NCBI GenBank assembly: GCA_009667805.1
Contig: CM019064.1
Location: forward strand, 79,338,675-79,402,674
From: Leptobrachium leishanense
Lineage: Eukaryota > Chordata > Amphibia > Anura > Megophryidae
Direction of reading: 5' to 3'
Length of the DNA stretch: 64,000 nucleotides
This document shows, piece after piece, positions 1-12,050 of the stretch. The notes beneath the pieces are model-generated. The model searched no databases, was not told where the DNA came from, and saw nothing but the letters and a program-made list of their open reading frames with translations. Position numbers and translations under genes: made by a program. Within the stretch, counting starts at the first letter, position 1. Each line of letters begins with the position of its first letter.

Positions 1-300
1 TGCCCTGACCACCATGAAGTTATTTGTAAAGTGGGTAGCTCACATTTCCTTTGCGGATTAGTCATTATGTATTTACATGTACATTTTGATGATATACTAA
101 CACATTCTCCATCCTGACACGTTCCACCTAGTCTATCTCCTTTACAGTGGGTTTAATTTTTCTTAAAGTTCTACAACTCCTGACATTTTCTACTATATAA
201 TGTAAATTTAGTAGTTATTAAGCAGAATTGATACATACATACTGTTGCTCATTAAGTATTACATCCTGGTCATTAAGGTTTAGAGCAGTTATTTGAAACA

Positions 301-425
301 CTACCCCCTCCCCAGATGTTTTTGAACTACAACTCCCACGATTCTCTGGTCATCCATTTAATTCAAAGAATTCTGGGACTTGTAGGCAATCAATATCTGG
401 GGGGCCAGCGTTTGAGATCCCTGGT
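301..425. repeat. Degenerate copy of the ~137-bp hAT-like miniature element
   Basis: The core 'gaactacaactcccacgat' and the right side '...ccagcgtttgagatccctgg' match the miniature family whose better copies lie at 1121-1257 and 4274-4410. The left terminus is poorly kept and I found no target duplication, so the limits are approximate. Confidence 0.45.
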
Positions 426-1120
426 CTGGAGTATATGCAGGGCCTGAAAAGAAATAAAAATATAGGTGCTTGGTAACCACTGGCTCTTTAACTTCATGTT
501 CTTTTCCACATGGTTATAAAAACAAAGCTTGTCCCCCTATGTTGATTTGTATACTCCCTAGCACCTGTGTTGGTGGTGTTTTTTTTCTCTTTTAATAGAA
601 TCCTTTTACAGGTATAGGAGATTGTTCTTTCCCTTGTTTTCTCTGGTGTGGATGCTTTAAGACTTACAAGACTGTTAAAATGCAATTTTCAATATGTTTT
701 TTTTAAAAACACATCTATTTCAGTTTTCACGCACTTTTTTATAGAATATTTTCACAAATTCTTATTTTATGCTCGTTAGTATGTTCTTTTTCTTTCTACA
801 CCACTAAGAGTTCAAAGATAACACCCGTTCTTTTAAAGACTAGCAATATACATAAAATAGGATGCAGGGCAGGCATAAGTCTAACAGGATTTTATATGAT
901 GTAACCTGTTCTGAGCCTTGATTTGTTTTCTTACACATGCCACATAAAACCAAACGATTGGATCTGAACACAAGCATTGTGTTTTACTATTTGGCATTGC
1001 CTTTTTTTTTTTTTTGGGGGGGGGGGTCACTTTATTCTAGGCACGTATACAATTTAACTTATTGCAATGTACCATCGTCCTAGGTAGCAGGCCAGTTGTA
1101 CTCAGCATGTTGGTTTAGAG

Positions 1121-1257
1121 AGGCGTCAGTAACCTTGACCCTCCAGATGTTTTTCTTAGCTACATCTACCTTGATGTTCAGCCACTTATAAGGCTGGCAG
1201 AGACTATTGGGAAATGTAGTTCCAAAACCGTGGAGGACCAAGGATGCTGACCCTTTT
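1121..1257. mobile_element. 137-bp hAT-like MITE with 8-bp target duplication
   Basis: The ends are imperfect inverted repeats of the type (C)AGGGGTCAGCAACCTTGGCCCTCCA. The element is flanked by the exact 8-bp direct repeat gtttagag (1113-1120 and 1258-1265). An 8-bp duplication is typical of hAT transposons. It has no coding capacity and would depend on a transposase supplied in trans. Confidence 0.75.
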
Positions 1258-2289
1258 GTTTAGAGGCTCCAGTATTGCGGTAAACATGGCAAGTGGTGAT
1301 TTCTTTTGACATGAATTGTTACACTTGCAGGACAAACCTATACATTGCCTTAGCTGTAGATTAGATGTTGGATACATAAGCACAGCAAACAATTGGACTG
1401 TAAGGGGTTAAAATATATTGGAGGTAGCATATGGGTTTCTCTATCCATCAACCTACTAACTAGTTCTTGTTTGCTTCTTAATGACCTTAAGATTACAGTG
1501 AGAATAAAATATCCTTTCTGTTATCGGTAGCACGGCTAACAGTCCTTCTCTGCTTTAATAAAAATGACATGCTAAATTGAATGTATGCAAACCAATAAGG
1601 TCACTTATAAGATGATTAACACTAATTGCTCATTGTGAACACTATTGTAAATAGATTTAAACTATGTCGGTGCTTTGGTCAATTCAAATCTTTTTAGCAA
1701 AGGATTTTTTTTTTTTTTTTTTTTTAGGCAAATTATGTATGCAATTTTGTAAAAAGAGAATTATTTTCGTCTACTGTTTAAAAAGCTAACTGATGGGGCT
1801 AGCTGGATATTTAGACGTGTTAATCCCAGTTTGGCTTGTGCAGCTTAGTACAGATTTTTAAATATGTATTTGTGTGTGTTCGATTAATGCAAATGTTAAA
1901 ATTTGCAAGGTTTTCATAAATTTTTCTGACATTACCACTGAAAACTGTACTAGCACAAACTTGAGATGCCTTTTTAATTTATTTTTCCATGTCGATTTTG
2001 TTTGTCATTATTTACAGCTTTTGGCACAACCAGAGATTTGTTTAAAAGCGGGTTGTAACTTGGAGTGAAAGACCCATGATCACAACTTGCATCAGTGACT
2101 GTAGAGTTTGACAGAACCAGGGCTTATGCCCTTCTTTAAATTCAAATCCTTTAATTTTGTGTTGGCTAATTGAGGGAATTGAAATGTAAACTGATTGGGG
2201 CAAGACTGGGCAATGCCAAGACCTGAATACCTTGCATTTTGATACCTTGACTGCGTGCAAACATGTTGACAGAGCAGTCTGTATTCTAG

Positions 2290-2381
2290 TTATGCTCACC
2301 AGGGACCCAAATGCAACAGAGCCTCGAGCTGCTATTCCAACGGAGCCACAATCTCTGCTTGCTGCTGGAATGTTGCATCAG
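2290..2381 (+). CDS. Possible internal exon of an unrecognised gene
   Basis: A 92-bp stretch sits between an acceptor-like 'tgtattctag' and a donor-like 'cag|gtaaac'. Read with two leading bases it is open for 30 codons and begins with residues MLTRDPNATEPRAAIPTEPQ. The composition is less AT-rich than its surroundings and reads like ordinary protein. I do not recognise the family. The pyrimidine tract before the acceptor is weak, and no partner exon is visible within several kb, so this may be chance. The exon would end in phase 0. Confidence 0.25.
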
Positions 2382-3148
2382 GTAAACCGCACATTGTCTC
2401 CTATACATTGTGTAAGAACGGTTAATAACCACTCTGCACTAGAACAGTGAGCTATTATATGGTAGTTCACTGTCTTTGGCGCCAGCTGGTATTACTGAAA
2501 AGAATCCTGGTAATCAAAGCCTGGTGTTGAAGCAAAAATCACTGAACACGTCTACTTAAACCTAAATATCTCAAACTTTACCCCTGGTTCCACTGTGCAC
2601 AGGTCTGCTCTATCTGTCCTGTGCTATGGCTGTAAACGCCAGAACACTGGAAGCAAATAGTTCCCAGTGCCCTTCCACGAGCTCACGCAGAGACTGCTTG
2701 GCTCTATGGTGTCCTATGGATTTTTCAGGCGATGCCAGCGGTGCTCTGCACGGTCAGAAAAAAGCTGTTGAAGGTGACCTGTAAATGGATAATGGCTTGT
2801 GCCTGTGTTATCCGTTCGAGCTGGTATTAACAAATATAACTAATGGGATCGGGCCCTAGGACTCTAGTGTGGGCCCATGGGCTGCCTCTGGCTTTTAAAT
2901 CACAGTATTACACTTTAAGAAGCCATGTATACAATATTACCTGGTTTCTAATTTATAAATCGTGCCAAGCTCTAGTCTACACATCACTGGATAATCTAAT
3001 TTTTGTATTCTAGTCTAGAGCTTGACATAGCCCTGGAATACATGAGCTAGAATATAAATCCACTAATGTCACGCTCACCTTTTTTATTAGCTACATGCAT
3101 CCTAGTCCTCATACGAACGGTCAGGTCTCTTTCACACGATTAACTAGA

Positions 3149-3286
3149 CCAGGAGTCGGCAACCTTGGCCCTACTGAGGTTTTGGAACTACATATCCAAT
3201 AATGCTTAGCCATTCATTCGGTTGATTGGATACTCATAGGAAATGTAGTACCAACATTTTTGAAGGCCTGAGGTTGTTGACCCATG
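3149..3286. mobile_element. Degenerate hAT-like MITE (~138 bp)
   Basis: The left end 'ccaggagtcggcaaccttgg' and right end 'aggttgttgacccatg' are diverged inverted repeats of the same family as 1121-1257 and 4274-4410, with nearly the same length. Flanks do not show a recognisable 8-bp duplication, so this copy is probably older. Confidence 0.6.
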
Positions 3287-4273
3287 AACGCGCTGCTCAG
3301 ATATATAGAGCGACATATCCAGGAGGGAGATCATTTCCCAGATGCAATCGGTTACATGGGATTTGTTATGTCCTGGACTAGTTTCCTACAACCTATAGTA
3401 ATGCAATCATACTTATTTTGTGTTGTTTCGTTTTTTTTTTTTTTTAAAGTCGTAAAAGTCTTTTTAGCAGCATTTCTTTCTCGTGAAGCACTTTTTAGTA
3501 AAACTCACTACGTTTTTTACCAAACTGTACATGTTTTCTGCCAAAGGGACCAGCAATACCTGCTCTTCAGGTTGTTCCTGACTATAGGGCACACGTGTTT
3601 TAAGTCACAAGTGGACATCTTAATGTAATCACTGCCTTAATTTCCCCACTTTCTTTTGTACATAATTTGTCTTAAATGCAAATACTGCTGGATTAGTTCA
3701 TAAAGGTAAACTGCAATATTGGCAAAATAATTGCGCACGGCTGACTTGAAGTGCATTGGGGGTTAACGTGTTAACATTGCAAAATCACCTGTAAGTCTTC
3801 CTCTTACATTATAAACATGTGAAAATGCCACTGGAACCCCCACAGTGTGCTTTCTTGGGAAATGTGTGACTGCTAATCTAATATCTTGTGGATGGACTAG
3901 AAGTTAGAATTTCCTTTCCCCACAGATCCATTCTTCCCAATATTCTGTAGACTTGGTCTTCCAGGGTTGTGACTAATGTAATTCCAAATACCGTTTCTAA
4001 AAGTTCTTCATGTGATAGCTGTGGATTGTTCCTCCTAGTTTTGCACTGATTTCCATTTTTTTTAATGGTTCCAAGAGATCACTATGACCCTAGACCTTTG
4101 TTTGCCAGGGTTACATGCACAATACAGGCTAAAAGAAACCATACAATATCCATTAACACTGCCATATATTGAGGAATTTGTTTTTGACTTTTTTTCTTTT
4201 GTTTTCAAGCCCAGACATCAACTAATGTTTCTGTAAGGTCCTTTCTAAACAAGAAGTATCCGTTCCAGTAAAG

Positions 4274-4410
4274 CCAGGGGTCAGCAATCTCGGTCCAACA
4301 GATGTTTTGAAGCCACATCTCCCATGATGCTCCGCTACTTGTTAGACTGGCAGAACCGCATGGGAAATGTACTTTTAAAACGTATGGAGGGCCAGGTTTG
4401 CTGACCCTTG
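4274..4410. mobile_element. 137-bp hAT-like MITE with perfect 8-bp target duplication
   Basis: Terminal inverted repeats read CCAGGGGTCAGCAA on the left and (reverse complement of the right) CAAGGGTCAGCAAACC. The 8-bp direct repeat cagtaaag flanks it exactly (4266-4273, 4411-4418). Length equals the copy at 1121-1257. It is a nonautonomous DNA transposon of hAT type. Confidence 0.8.
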
Positions 4411-5584
4411 CAGTAAAGTATTGTATTAAAGTACGATTTCCAGTCGTGGAGGGGTGCAGATTTTTTTTTTTTCTTCACCTGCCCCAAGTGTGACTACACC
4501 TCCATAGTGTTTTATTTGCCTGCCATTTCTTTATCATTTCCTGGGGGGGAACTCATGACCTTATGTTGGATATCCATCAAAATGCTGCAATTGCAGGGAT
4601 GATCCTACTTTTGAAGGAACTCTGCAATGACATTCTGTACCAATTGTACAAAGTATTACATTATGTCTAAAAACCCTGACACGCAATAGGGAAAGCACCA
4701 AAAATGTATGTTTTATGGACTCAATGTTATCGTTTATCTTATGGTGTAGTTATTAATCCTACTTATTTAGTGGCATTTTTAGTTGAATTGTTCCATAAAT
4801 CGCAACCACAGTTCATGAGATTTGTTACTTTAATCATTACGTTGTAATATTTTATTATTTTTCTTTTTAATTTAAAACCATTTGCTGCTGCGTTTTTATT
4901 CATGCAAATAGATCCCAGCCTTTTTATCACTAATATTTTATTTGTAATGTACCTGGGTTCTCTATAGAAACTTCTTAATCAAAGTAAGTCATTTAACCCT
5001 ATTTAAATAACACAGCAATATTATTTTGGTTTGTTTAAAATAGAGGGAGCAGTCTGAAGCAAAAAAAATATATATATAATGTGCCATTGTATATTAACAC
5101 TATACATTTCCCACCCGTACTTTTTTTTTTTTTTATAGCATGTATGTATGTTCATAATATACTTAGTAAATAAAGATATGGACAAATATGTGTTATCTCT
5201 TCTATACAGTCTGGTCTCATCAATTTGACTGGAAAACAACAAACGACACAATCTGTATCCATGTTTAATCTTTGTCACATTTTGCTTGGAGACTGGAAAT
5301 GTTTTGCCGTATTTGTTGTAGTTTTAATATATTTGTGTAAAGCAAGTAGTCTTCTATTCCTGTAAGTAGTATTTGATAGTCGATCACCTGCCAGGATTGA
5401 AAAGGTGTGTGCGTCCTGTTGAATGTCTATTTTCTCTTTCGGCATGCAACAGGAAGTGACGATATTTTATTTTTCGAATTACCCGGTATGTGTTTTCATG
5501 AATAAAGGAAATTTAAGAACGAGGCTACAAAAATCCCTCAAGTAGCCCTTGGTCAATGACTACAAAAAGTGCTAGAGGAGTGAT

Positions 5585-5700
5585 CTCGATCTCTGGGCCC
5601 CGCCGATTGATGTTTACAATTCACAGGCTTCTTTGAATGCAGTAGATAGGCAGAGAATCGTGGGAGTTGTAGTTCAGGAAACTGCTGAGACAGATTTTTG
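5585..5700. repeat. Probable remnant of the same miniature family
   Basis: Contains 'tgggagttgtagttcagg', the reverse complement of the family's 'ctacaactccca' core, between ragged ends. No duplication is visible. Confidence 0.35.
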
Positions 5701-6817
5701 ATTATAGAACACGGCAATCGCCACCTCAACCTGTTTTTTTCTTCTTTTCAATTCAGTTTTCTATAGTGAAAAAATGCAATAACATATGTAGCTTTTAATG
5801 TCTCACATGAGACCAACTTAAGTGAACCTGTTATGTTGAGCATAACAGCAACACCTCTTTTGTCTGTAGCCCAGTATGTGGTTGAGTCAGTTGAGCTGCT
5901 CATTCTGGAGCCTGATTATTTCATTTGAATCTGTGCCAAGTGGTGTACTTAAGGCTAGAATGCTTCATCCTGAATTTCTATGACTACAATGAATAAAGGA
6001 GGAGAAATCACATGGAGGCACAAGCCGAAGAATGATGACTGATTGAGGCCAAGCATTTTTGGATAACATGGGGTCTAAAATGTGTTATTTTCCAACATTT
6101 AACATAAACAATATGGCGGGTGCACATTCTAAAGTACTGTCTATAATATTCATCAGGTGCTCAGGGGAAGCCAAACACAAAAGTAGATGTAGAAAACAGG
6201 CTGGCTATGTAGCTGAATCATTGCTGCCACTGCTGAGAGCCCAGTAAATGTGGTCTTGCCATCATTTGGAGTGGGGAGTGCCTCCACTTGTGTTCATGGA
6301 ATGTGACATGGCTGAAATTCTCTACAGAACCTTGTAATGCAAGACTCTTCGATTTTCTGCAAAAGAGCATCTCTGAATCTCTGCTGTTCGGTGTTCTGTG
6401 ATCCACGTGTTAATGACTATAAAAGTAATGTCCAGTGCTGGTCCTTTCCACCACTTTTCAAGTTATGTATGTGTAACATGCAGGTTATATTCGTTTGTTG
6501 GCACTTCCATGAGGTTTTTATGATTCACATAACGAGTTTTTCTCGGAGACTCGTTGAACAAAGTAGAATTAGGCTGTAGATATCGTCTGTCTTCCTCCGA
6601 CCAATCCCACAACATGCAGGTGAATCAGCCCTCTTCCACTGCCTCTGACTTCCATTGGTTGACTTCAGACAAATTTTTGCATCGACATCAGATTAGTGAT
6701 CTTTTTCAATGGGATTTGTCAGATGAAATCTGACGATCTGGTACAAGTTACATGAAAAAAAGATGAATTTGTATAGTTAAAACAGCTGTGCAGCGTAAAA
6801 GAAATTGTGCTGTAGAT

Positions 6818-7833
6818 CAGTGGTTCTCAACCTGTACCCACAATTGTCCTTGGTCATTAAGTCGCGACCCAAAAATAATTGAATTTCTGAAACATAATTT
6901 ATTCCACAAAACAATGTGCGCAACATTCTACAATGTATGCACTTTTTAACCAATTTTGTAAACAAACAGGGATTCTTTCTAAAATGGATAGTGCATTAAT
7001 CACAGCACTTGTGAAAACGAAAAGTACTGGTGAGGCAAAAACCCAATAAAATAAACTGTAATTGAAACATGAAATTAATTGGAACCTAAGGGAAAACTGG
7101 GGAAGCTTCTTGCTCTTAAGTGTCTCAAAGTATGGGGTGATGGCAGACAAAGCAACTCAATTTAATTCACTACTGAATGAATAATAAAATATTATAAAAA
7201 ACTTAAACTCATCTGCTCCACGTTCCCCTGCCGTCTGTCTCTGCCGCTTCGCCAATAATTTTTTCGCAGCTGCCTGCCCTCACTGAGCCTGCGCAATTTG
7301 CGTAGCTGAACGTTACGCTAATCGCATAAGCTCAAGCTGGCCAAGAGATTGAGAAGTCTGCAGTGCGCGTCTGGCTTCCTGCTTCCTGAACCTAGGCTCT
7401 TTAGTGCCTCAGAGACACTGAAGAGCAATGGAATAGCTTGGACCAATGGGAAAGCACGATTGGTCCAAGCCATTCAAAAAACGCCTCCATGGGAGGCTGG
7501 CCTATATAAATATACTTTGCTTCACTGAGGTGTGGATTGTGCACAGTGGCTCCTGGTGTTGGGTGTACAGAGCGTGTCACCAGTCACTGAGTCCCACCCC
7601 ACACCTTCCCATTACAGATTCTCCCCCCCCACCTTGCCATTACAGAGTATTTTACCTGATGCAGCGGGTCCCAGGTGGCTCCTGGGAACATTCAGAGGTA
7701 TCTGGGACGCTTCAGGTAAGATGCATCAGCAGGTCCCAGGCATTAGAGAGGCCTGGGGCACTTGCCCCGCGACCCAGTCCACCCCTGGTCGCGACCCACT
7801 TTTGGGTAACGACCCACCAGTTGAGAAACACTG
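6818..7833. mobile_element. 1-kb nonautonomous hAT element with TIRs and 8-bp TSD
   Basis: The left terminus CAGTGGTTCTCAACCTG and right terminus AGTTGAGAAACACTG are inverted repeats of the classic hAT (Charlie/Tip100-like) kind. The exact 8-bp repeat ctgtagat flanks it (6810-6817, 7834-7841). Just inside both ends lies the inverted pair 'gtcgcgaccc' (6861) and 'ggtcgcgaccc' (7788). The interior has short open frames on both strands without transposase motifs, so I call it nonautonomous. It holds a promoter-like segment (listed separately). Confidence 0.85.
7441..7512 (+). promoter_or_regulatory. Promoter-like segment inside the hAT element (CCAAT boxes and TATA)
   Basis: A forward CCAAT box (gaccaatggg, 7441) and an inverted one (gattggtcc, 7459) are followed by TATATAA at about 7504. 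Spacing fits an RNA polymerase II promoter reading rightward. It probably drove the ancestral transposase; activity is inferred only from the motifs. Confidence 0.45.
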
Positions 7834-7970
7834 CTGTAGATTAATGATTCCATTCGACAGGCGAAGCCCATAGTATTCAACAGGAAAAAAATATATATTT
7901 TTTATTCAACGGTTTATTCTTTTCATGCTCAGCAAAAATCCTTTTAATGGATTTTTTTTATTTTTTATAA

Positions 7971-8462
7971 TTGGGACACAAAATGAAGAAAGGGGATAAA
8001 ACAGTATTATTACACAAAAGGGGGAACATCGGAACAGTTAACAGCGGCAATGATGTGGAGCGTTATCCAGTAGCAATTGCTCCACAGATTGGCATGAAAA
8101 AATCGAAACATCGACGTCAACTTTAGATAGCGTTTAGACATTCCTGTCCCATGTAAAGGGTTGAATAAAGGGAGAGAGACTGAAAAGGAGAAAAAGAAAA
8201 AAAGGAGAAAAAGTAAAAGAATACTAAAGAGATAGAAGAGAGAGGGTAAAAGGAACAGAAAAAAGGGAGATGATGAAGGAAAGGGAGAGTGTAATAGGGC
8301 CAGGGAGATTGCGTCTGTAGACTCAATCGCTTATATTATGGTAAGGATAGGTGAATAAATGAGAAAATATATGGTGAGCTGAGGGGTCAAGGTAGTGAGG
8401 CTGTCCGCATCAATACAGACGTGCTCAGGTGTTCAAGAGTTCGAGAAGGGGGACCCCTTATA
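7971..8462 (-). other. L1A 3' untranslated region
   Basis: Between the ORF2 stop and the A-rich tail lies ~490 bp without coding potential. It includes a strongly purine-rich plus strand (about 8160-8290), which is pyrimidine-rich in the transcript. The tail reads A-rich on the minus strand (tataaaaaataaaaaaaa). Confidence 0.6.
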
Positions 8463-9394
8463 TTAATTTAGTTTGTAAAGCAAGTGTTCTTGCCATAACG
8501 ACCAAGGGTCTTGTTTCGGCACGGGAAGATCAAAATATGACAAAACCAAAGCTTCAGAATAAGCCAAGTCGGAGATAATCTTGATTAGTGCAGGGAGAAT
8601 AGGGGGTGTGGTTTGTTTCCAGAGTCTGGCTATGAGCAGAAAACAGCATGATATAATGATGCAAAATAGCTTTCGTTGGCGTGTTAACTTTCTCACAGCA
8701 TCCGGGAGGGCTCTCAGGATGTAGTGATCTGGGGAGAATGGAACTGAGATGCCCAGAACTTCACAAATTTCGCCACTGCTAACCAAAAAGGCAAAAGCAC
8801 AGGGCAATTCCACCATACATGTAGCATAGATCCTCTATTATTGAGGCATCTCCAGCACATATCCGTGACATTTTTATTAAAGTGGCATTCTCTAACGGGT
8901 ACTAAATACCATCGGTACAGCTTCAAGAGGTGAGAGTATGGGAGATTTTTCCAGGGGTAGTTTCGTTATTCCCAGCTTTCCCATATAAGAGTACAATTGG
9001 TGAAACGAGAGGAATGCTGAAGAGGGTATCCCATATTTAACCTGCAGTTGGGAGAAGGAGAGGAGAGAAGAAGCCTGGAAGAAGTGAAACACATGTGTAA
9101 CTTCCTTCAGTATCCAGTGTTTAGGGTCAAAGAATGGGAGCACGTAGGTCAAGGCAGACAGCGGTGTGGCTAATGACAGGGGATAAAAAGAGGTCAGAGT
9201 GCGAACATGACGATCCCACATAGTAAAATACCATTTAGTCATCTGAAGGGCCGATGGAAGGGGGGGGCCTGGATTTAGTTGGTGTGAAGAGTAAACATGC
9301 AAACGAGGTGGTTGGTATCAAAACCGACTGTATGTATGTCCACTGGGGACCGTTAACATAAAAAGATTCACTTAGGTGGGTATCTGGGGAACTT
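8463..9394 (-). pseudogene. L1A ORF2 C-terminal portion (broken)
   Basis: Minus-strand frames encode the end of an L1 ORF2 protein, the reverse transcriptase/endonuclease polyprotein. The motif CWRCLNNRGSMLHVWWNCP (around 8815-8890) is the C-terminal cysteine/histidine motif of L1 ORF2. It aligns with CWRCESQRGTFFHMWWTCP in L1B. The protein ends near 8463 with DPWSLWQEHLL, matching DPWYLWEVAAA in L1B. The coding is spread over three frames (8463-8816, 8714-8926, 8892-9302), so frameshifts have killed it. The next upstream codons lie on the other side of the piggyBac insertion, at 13884. Confidence 0.85.
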
Positions 9395-10082
9395 TAACCC
9401 CTTAGTGACCGGGCGGTTTTACACGAATCCGTCCGTTCGTGACCGCTGCTGTTTTTACGTTTCTGCGCTCTTAGTGTTTACGTCAAATTTTCCTCTTACT
9501 CGTTTATGTAACCCACACATATTTTACACTGTTTTTCTCGTCACTAAATGGACTTTATAAAGATACCATTTTTTTCATCATTTCATATAATTTACTATAA
9601 AAAATATTGTGAAATATGACACAAAAATTGAAAAAACACCACTTTTTCGAACTTTGACCCCCAAAATTTCTTATGTATCAACAACCGTCAAAAAAAATTA
9701 ATTCCTTAGTAGTTTCTAAATTTAGTACTGAGTTTAGCAATACCCAATGTTTACATATTCCTCGCTTTTTTCCTTATTTTATGCAACAATAAGTGCAAGT
9801 AGCACTTTGCCATTTCCAAAGAGTTTATTTTCAAAACTAGTGATAGTGACATTGTAACACTGATATCTGTCACTAATTCCTGAATAACCCTCCACATATA
9901 CATATTTTTTTAAAGTACACAAATCAAGGTATTAAACTTGGGGTATTTTGACTCTTTCCATGCAAACCATTCTACCACAAATCTATGCCAAAGTTTGAGA
10001 AAAAAAAAATTTGGTGATTTTTTTTTTTGAACGCAATTTAAGAATACATGTACTGTGAACTTTAAGGTTTACTGCCAAAAAG

Positions 10083-11285
10083 CACCCCAAAATATGTTCA
10101 GCAACATCTTCTGAGTAAATTGATACCACCCAAGTATAGGTATGTCGGGTCATTTGGGGGCTAAAAGGCCTTATTTGGGGGGTGCGCATTTCAGTTTTCC
10201 AACTTGGAATTTTCACATTTCGTCATCATGCACCCATGTCCTATTTGGGACATTTTTGAAGCCGGCCAAAGTAATTTACCCCCATCAAACCATATATTTT
10301 TAGAAAGGGCACACCCTAGGGTGCTTCAAAGAGTTGTATTTTAACACTTTCCATGCACTAGCTCTATGTCAAACTTTCAGGTAGTCACTTTTTGTGTTAT
10401 TTTTTCACACACATTGTACTTTAGGCATGAATTGTCAAATCCAGTTATGGGTTACTGCCAAAAAACACCCCAAAATATGTTCAGCAACATCTTCTGAGTA
10501 AATTGATACCACCCATGTATAGGTATGTCGGGTCATTTGGGGGCTAATAGGCCTTATTTGGGGGGTGCGCATTTCAGTTTTCCAACTTGGAATTTTCACA
10601 TTTCGTCATCATGCACCCATGTCCTATTTGGGACATTTTTGAAGCCGGCCAAAGTAATTTACCCCCATCAAACCATATATTTTTAGAAAGGGCACACCCT
10701 AGGGTGCTTCAAAGAGTTGTATTTTAACACTTTCCATGCACTAGCTCTATGTCAAACTTTCAGGTAGTCACTTTTTGTGTTATTTTTTCACACACATTGT
10801 ACTTTAGGCATGAATTGTCAAATCCAGTTATGGGTTACTGCCAAAAAACACCCCAAAATATGTTCAGCAACATCTTCTGAGTAAATTGATACTACCCATG
10901 TATAGGTATGTCGGGTCATTTGGGGGCTAATAGGCCTTATTTGGGGGGTGCGCATTTCAGTTTTCCAACTTGGAATTTTCACATTTCGTCATCATGCACC
11001 CATGTCCTATTTGGGACATTTTTGAAGCCGGCCAAAGTAATTTACCCCCATCAAACCATATATTTTTAGAAAGGGCACACCCTAGGGTGCTTCAAAGAGT
11101 TGTATTTTAACACTTTCCATGCACTAGCTCTATGTCAAACTTTCAGGTAGTCACTTTTTGTGTTATTTTTTCACACACATTGTACTTTAGGCATGAATTG
11201 TCAAATCCAGTTATGGGTTACTGCCAAAAAACACCCCAAAATATGTTCAGCAACATCTTCTGAGTAAATTGATACCACCCATATA
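10083..11285. repeat. 383-bp tandem repeat, three units plus partial
   Basis: The segment caccccaaaatatgttcagc recurs at 10083, 10466, 10849 and 11232, an exact 383-bp period. Units 1-3 are nearly identical. Weaker relatives of the same unit continue on both sides: leftward to about 9700, and rightward as a ~388-bp repeat (identical blocks starting at 11551 and 11939). The older array thus spans much of the 3' half of piggyBac element 1. Confidence 0.9.
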
Positions 11286-11550
11286 TAGATTTGTTCTGTT
11301 GTTTTTGGGGTGCTACGCAATCTTTGACATGTGCTTGTCAATTTTCTAATTTGACATACAGTATCTTCTTTGCTTATCTTCTTTTTAGGGGCCTTTTTAC
11401 ATACCCCAGTTTATGAACGTGCATATATTTGGTAAGCTAACACCCCAAAGTATTGTAAATGGAGTGTTTTTATGCTATGGATGCATCCGTTTGCTCCAAA
11501 CAAATTGGATACAGTTTGGTGGTCATTTTTCATTTTCACACCCACATCAG

Positions 11551-12050
11551 TTTTGGACTGTGATTTAGGAGACACTGTTGTTTGTTACTGCATGAAAACT
11601 CTCCAGGTTGTTTTCTGCAAGATCTCCTGAGTACACCCATGCCCCCCATGCATAGGTTTGCCAGGATTTTGGGAAGGTTCAAATACAATTTTTATGACTT
11701 TGTCATTGGAGTTGAAATTGAGATTATTTCTTCAGCTAGGCCTATCTTTGGTTTTGGGTCTACCGCATACCCCAGTTTGAATTATTGCCAGAAAATTGTT
11801 TATATTTGTTATGTTGACACCCTAAGGTATTGCATATGGAGTGCTTTGATGCCATGGATGCAACGGTTTTAGCCCAAAACATTTGAGAAGGTGTGTGGCG
11901 GTAATTTTTCAATTTTCAGATTTTTACGCCCACAGTAGTTTTGGACTGTGATTTAGGAGACACTGTTGTTTGTTACTGCATGAAAACTCTCCAGGTTGTT
12001 TTCTGCAAGATCTCCTGAGTACACCCATGCCCCCCATGCATAGGTGTGCA
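11551..12050. repeat. Diverged ~388-bp repeat pair next to the 383-bp array
   Basis: The block beginning ttttggactgtgatttagg and ending with 'ccccccatgcataggt' occurs at 11551 and again at 11939. Its 'gatctcctgagtacacccatg' region is recognisably related to 'catcttctgagtaaattgat' of the 383-bp unit. I read both as parts of one decayed array. Confidence 0.7.

Larger units (their letters stand above)
1..2289. other. AT-rich noncoding DNA
   Basis: I see no convincing gene here. The stretch is AT-rich, with a poly-T/poly-G run near 1002-1026 and a poly-T run near 1707-1725. It contains two miniature hAT-like elements listed separately. It could be intron, 3' untranslated or intergenic sequence. 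Confidence 0.6.
2382..6809. other. AT-rich noncoding DNA with scattered miniature elements
   Basis: No gene is supported. Longer open frames here (for example 3284-3628) run through poly-T tracts and have no family motifs. Two AATAAA signals occur (near 5501 and 5991) but no transcript can be inferred. Three miniature hAT-like copies are listed separately. Confidence 0.6.

Noticed and set aside
5869..5925. Possible terminal exon after 'cttttgtctgtag' with a stop and an AATAAA downstream
   Set aside because: Only about 18 codons, no match recognised and no partner exon; too weak to call.
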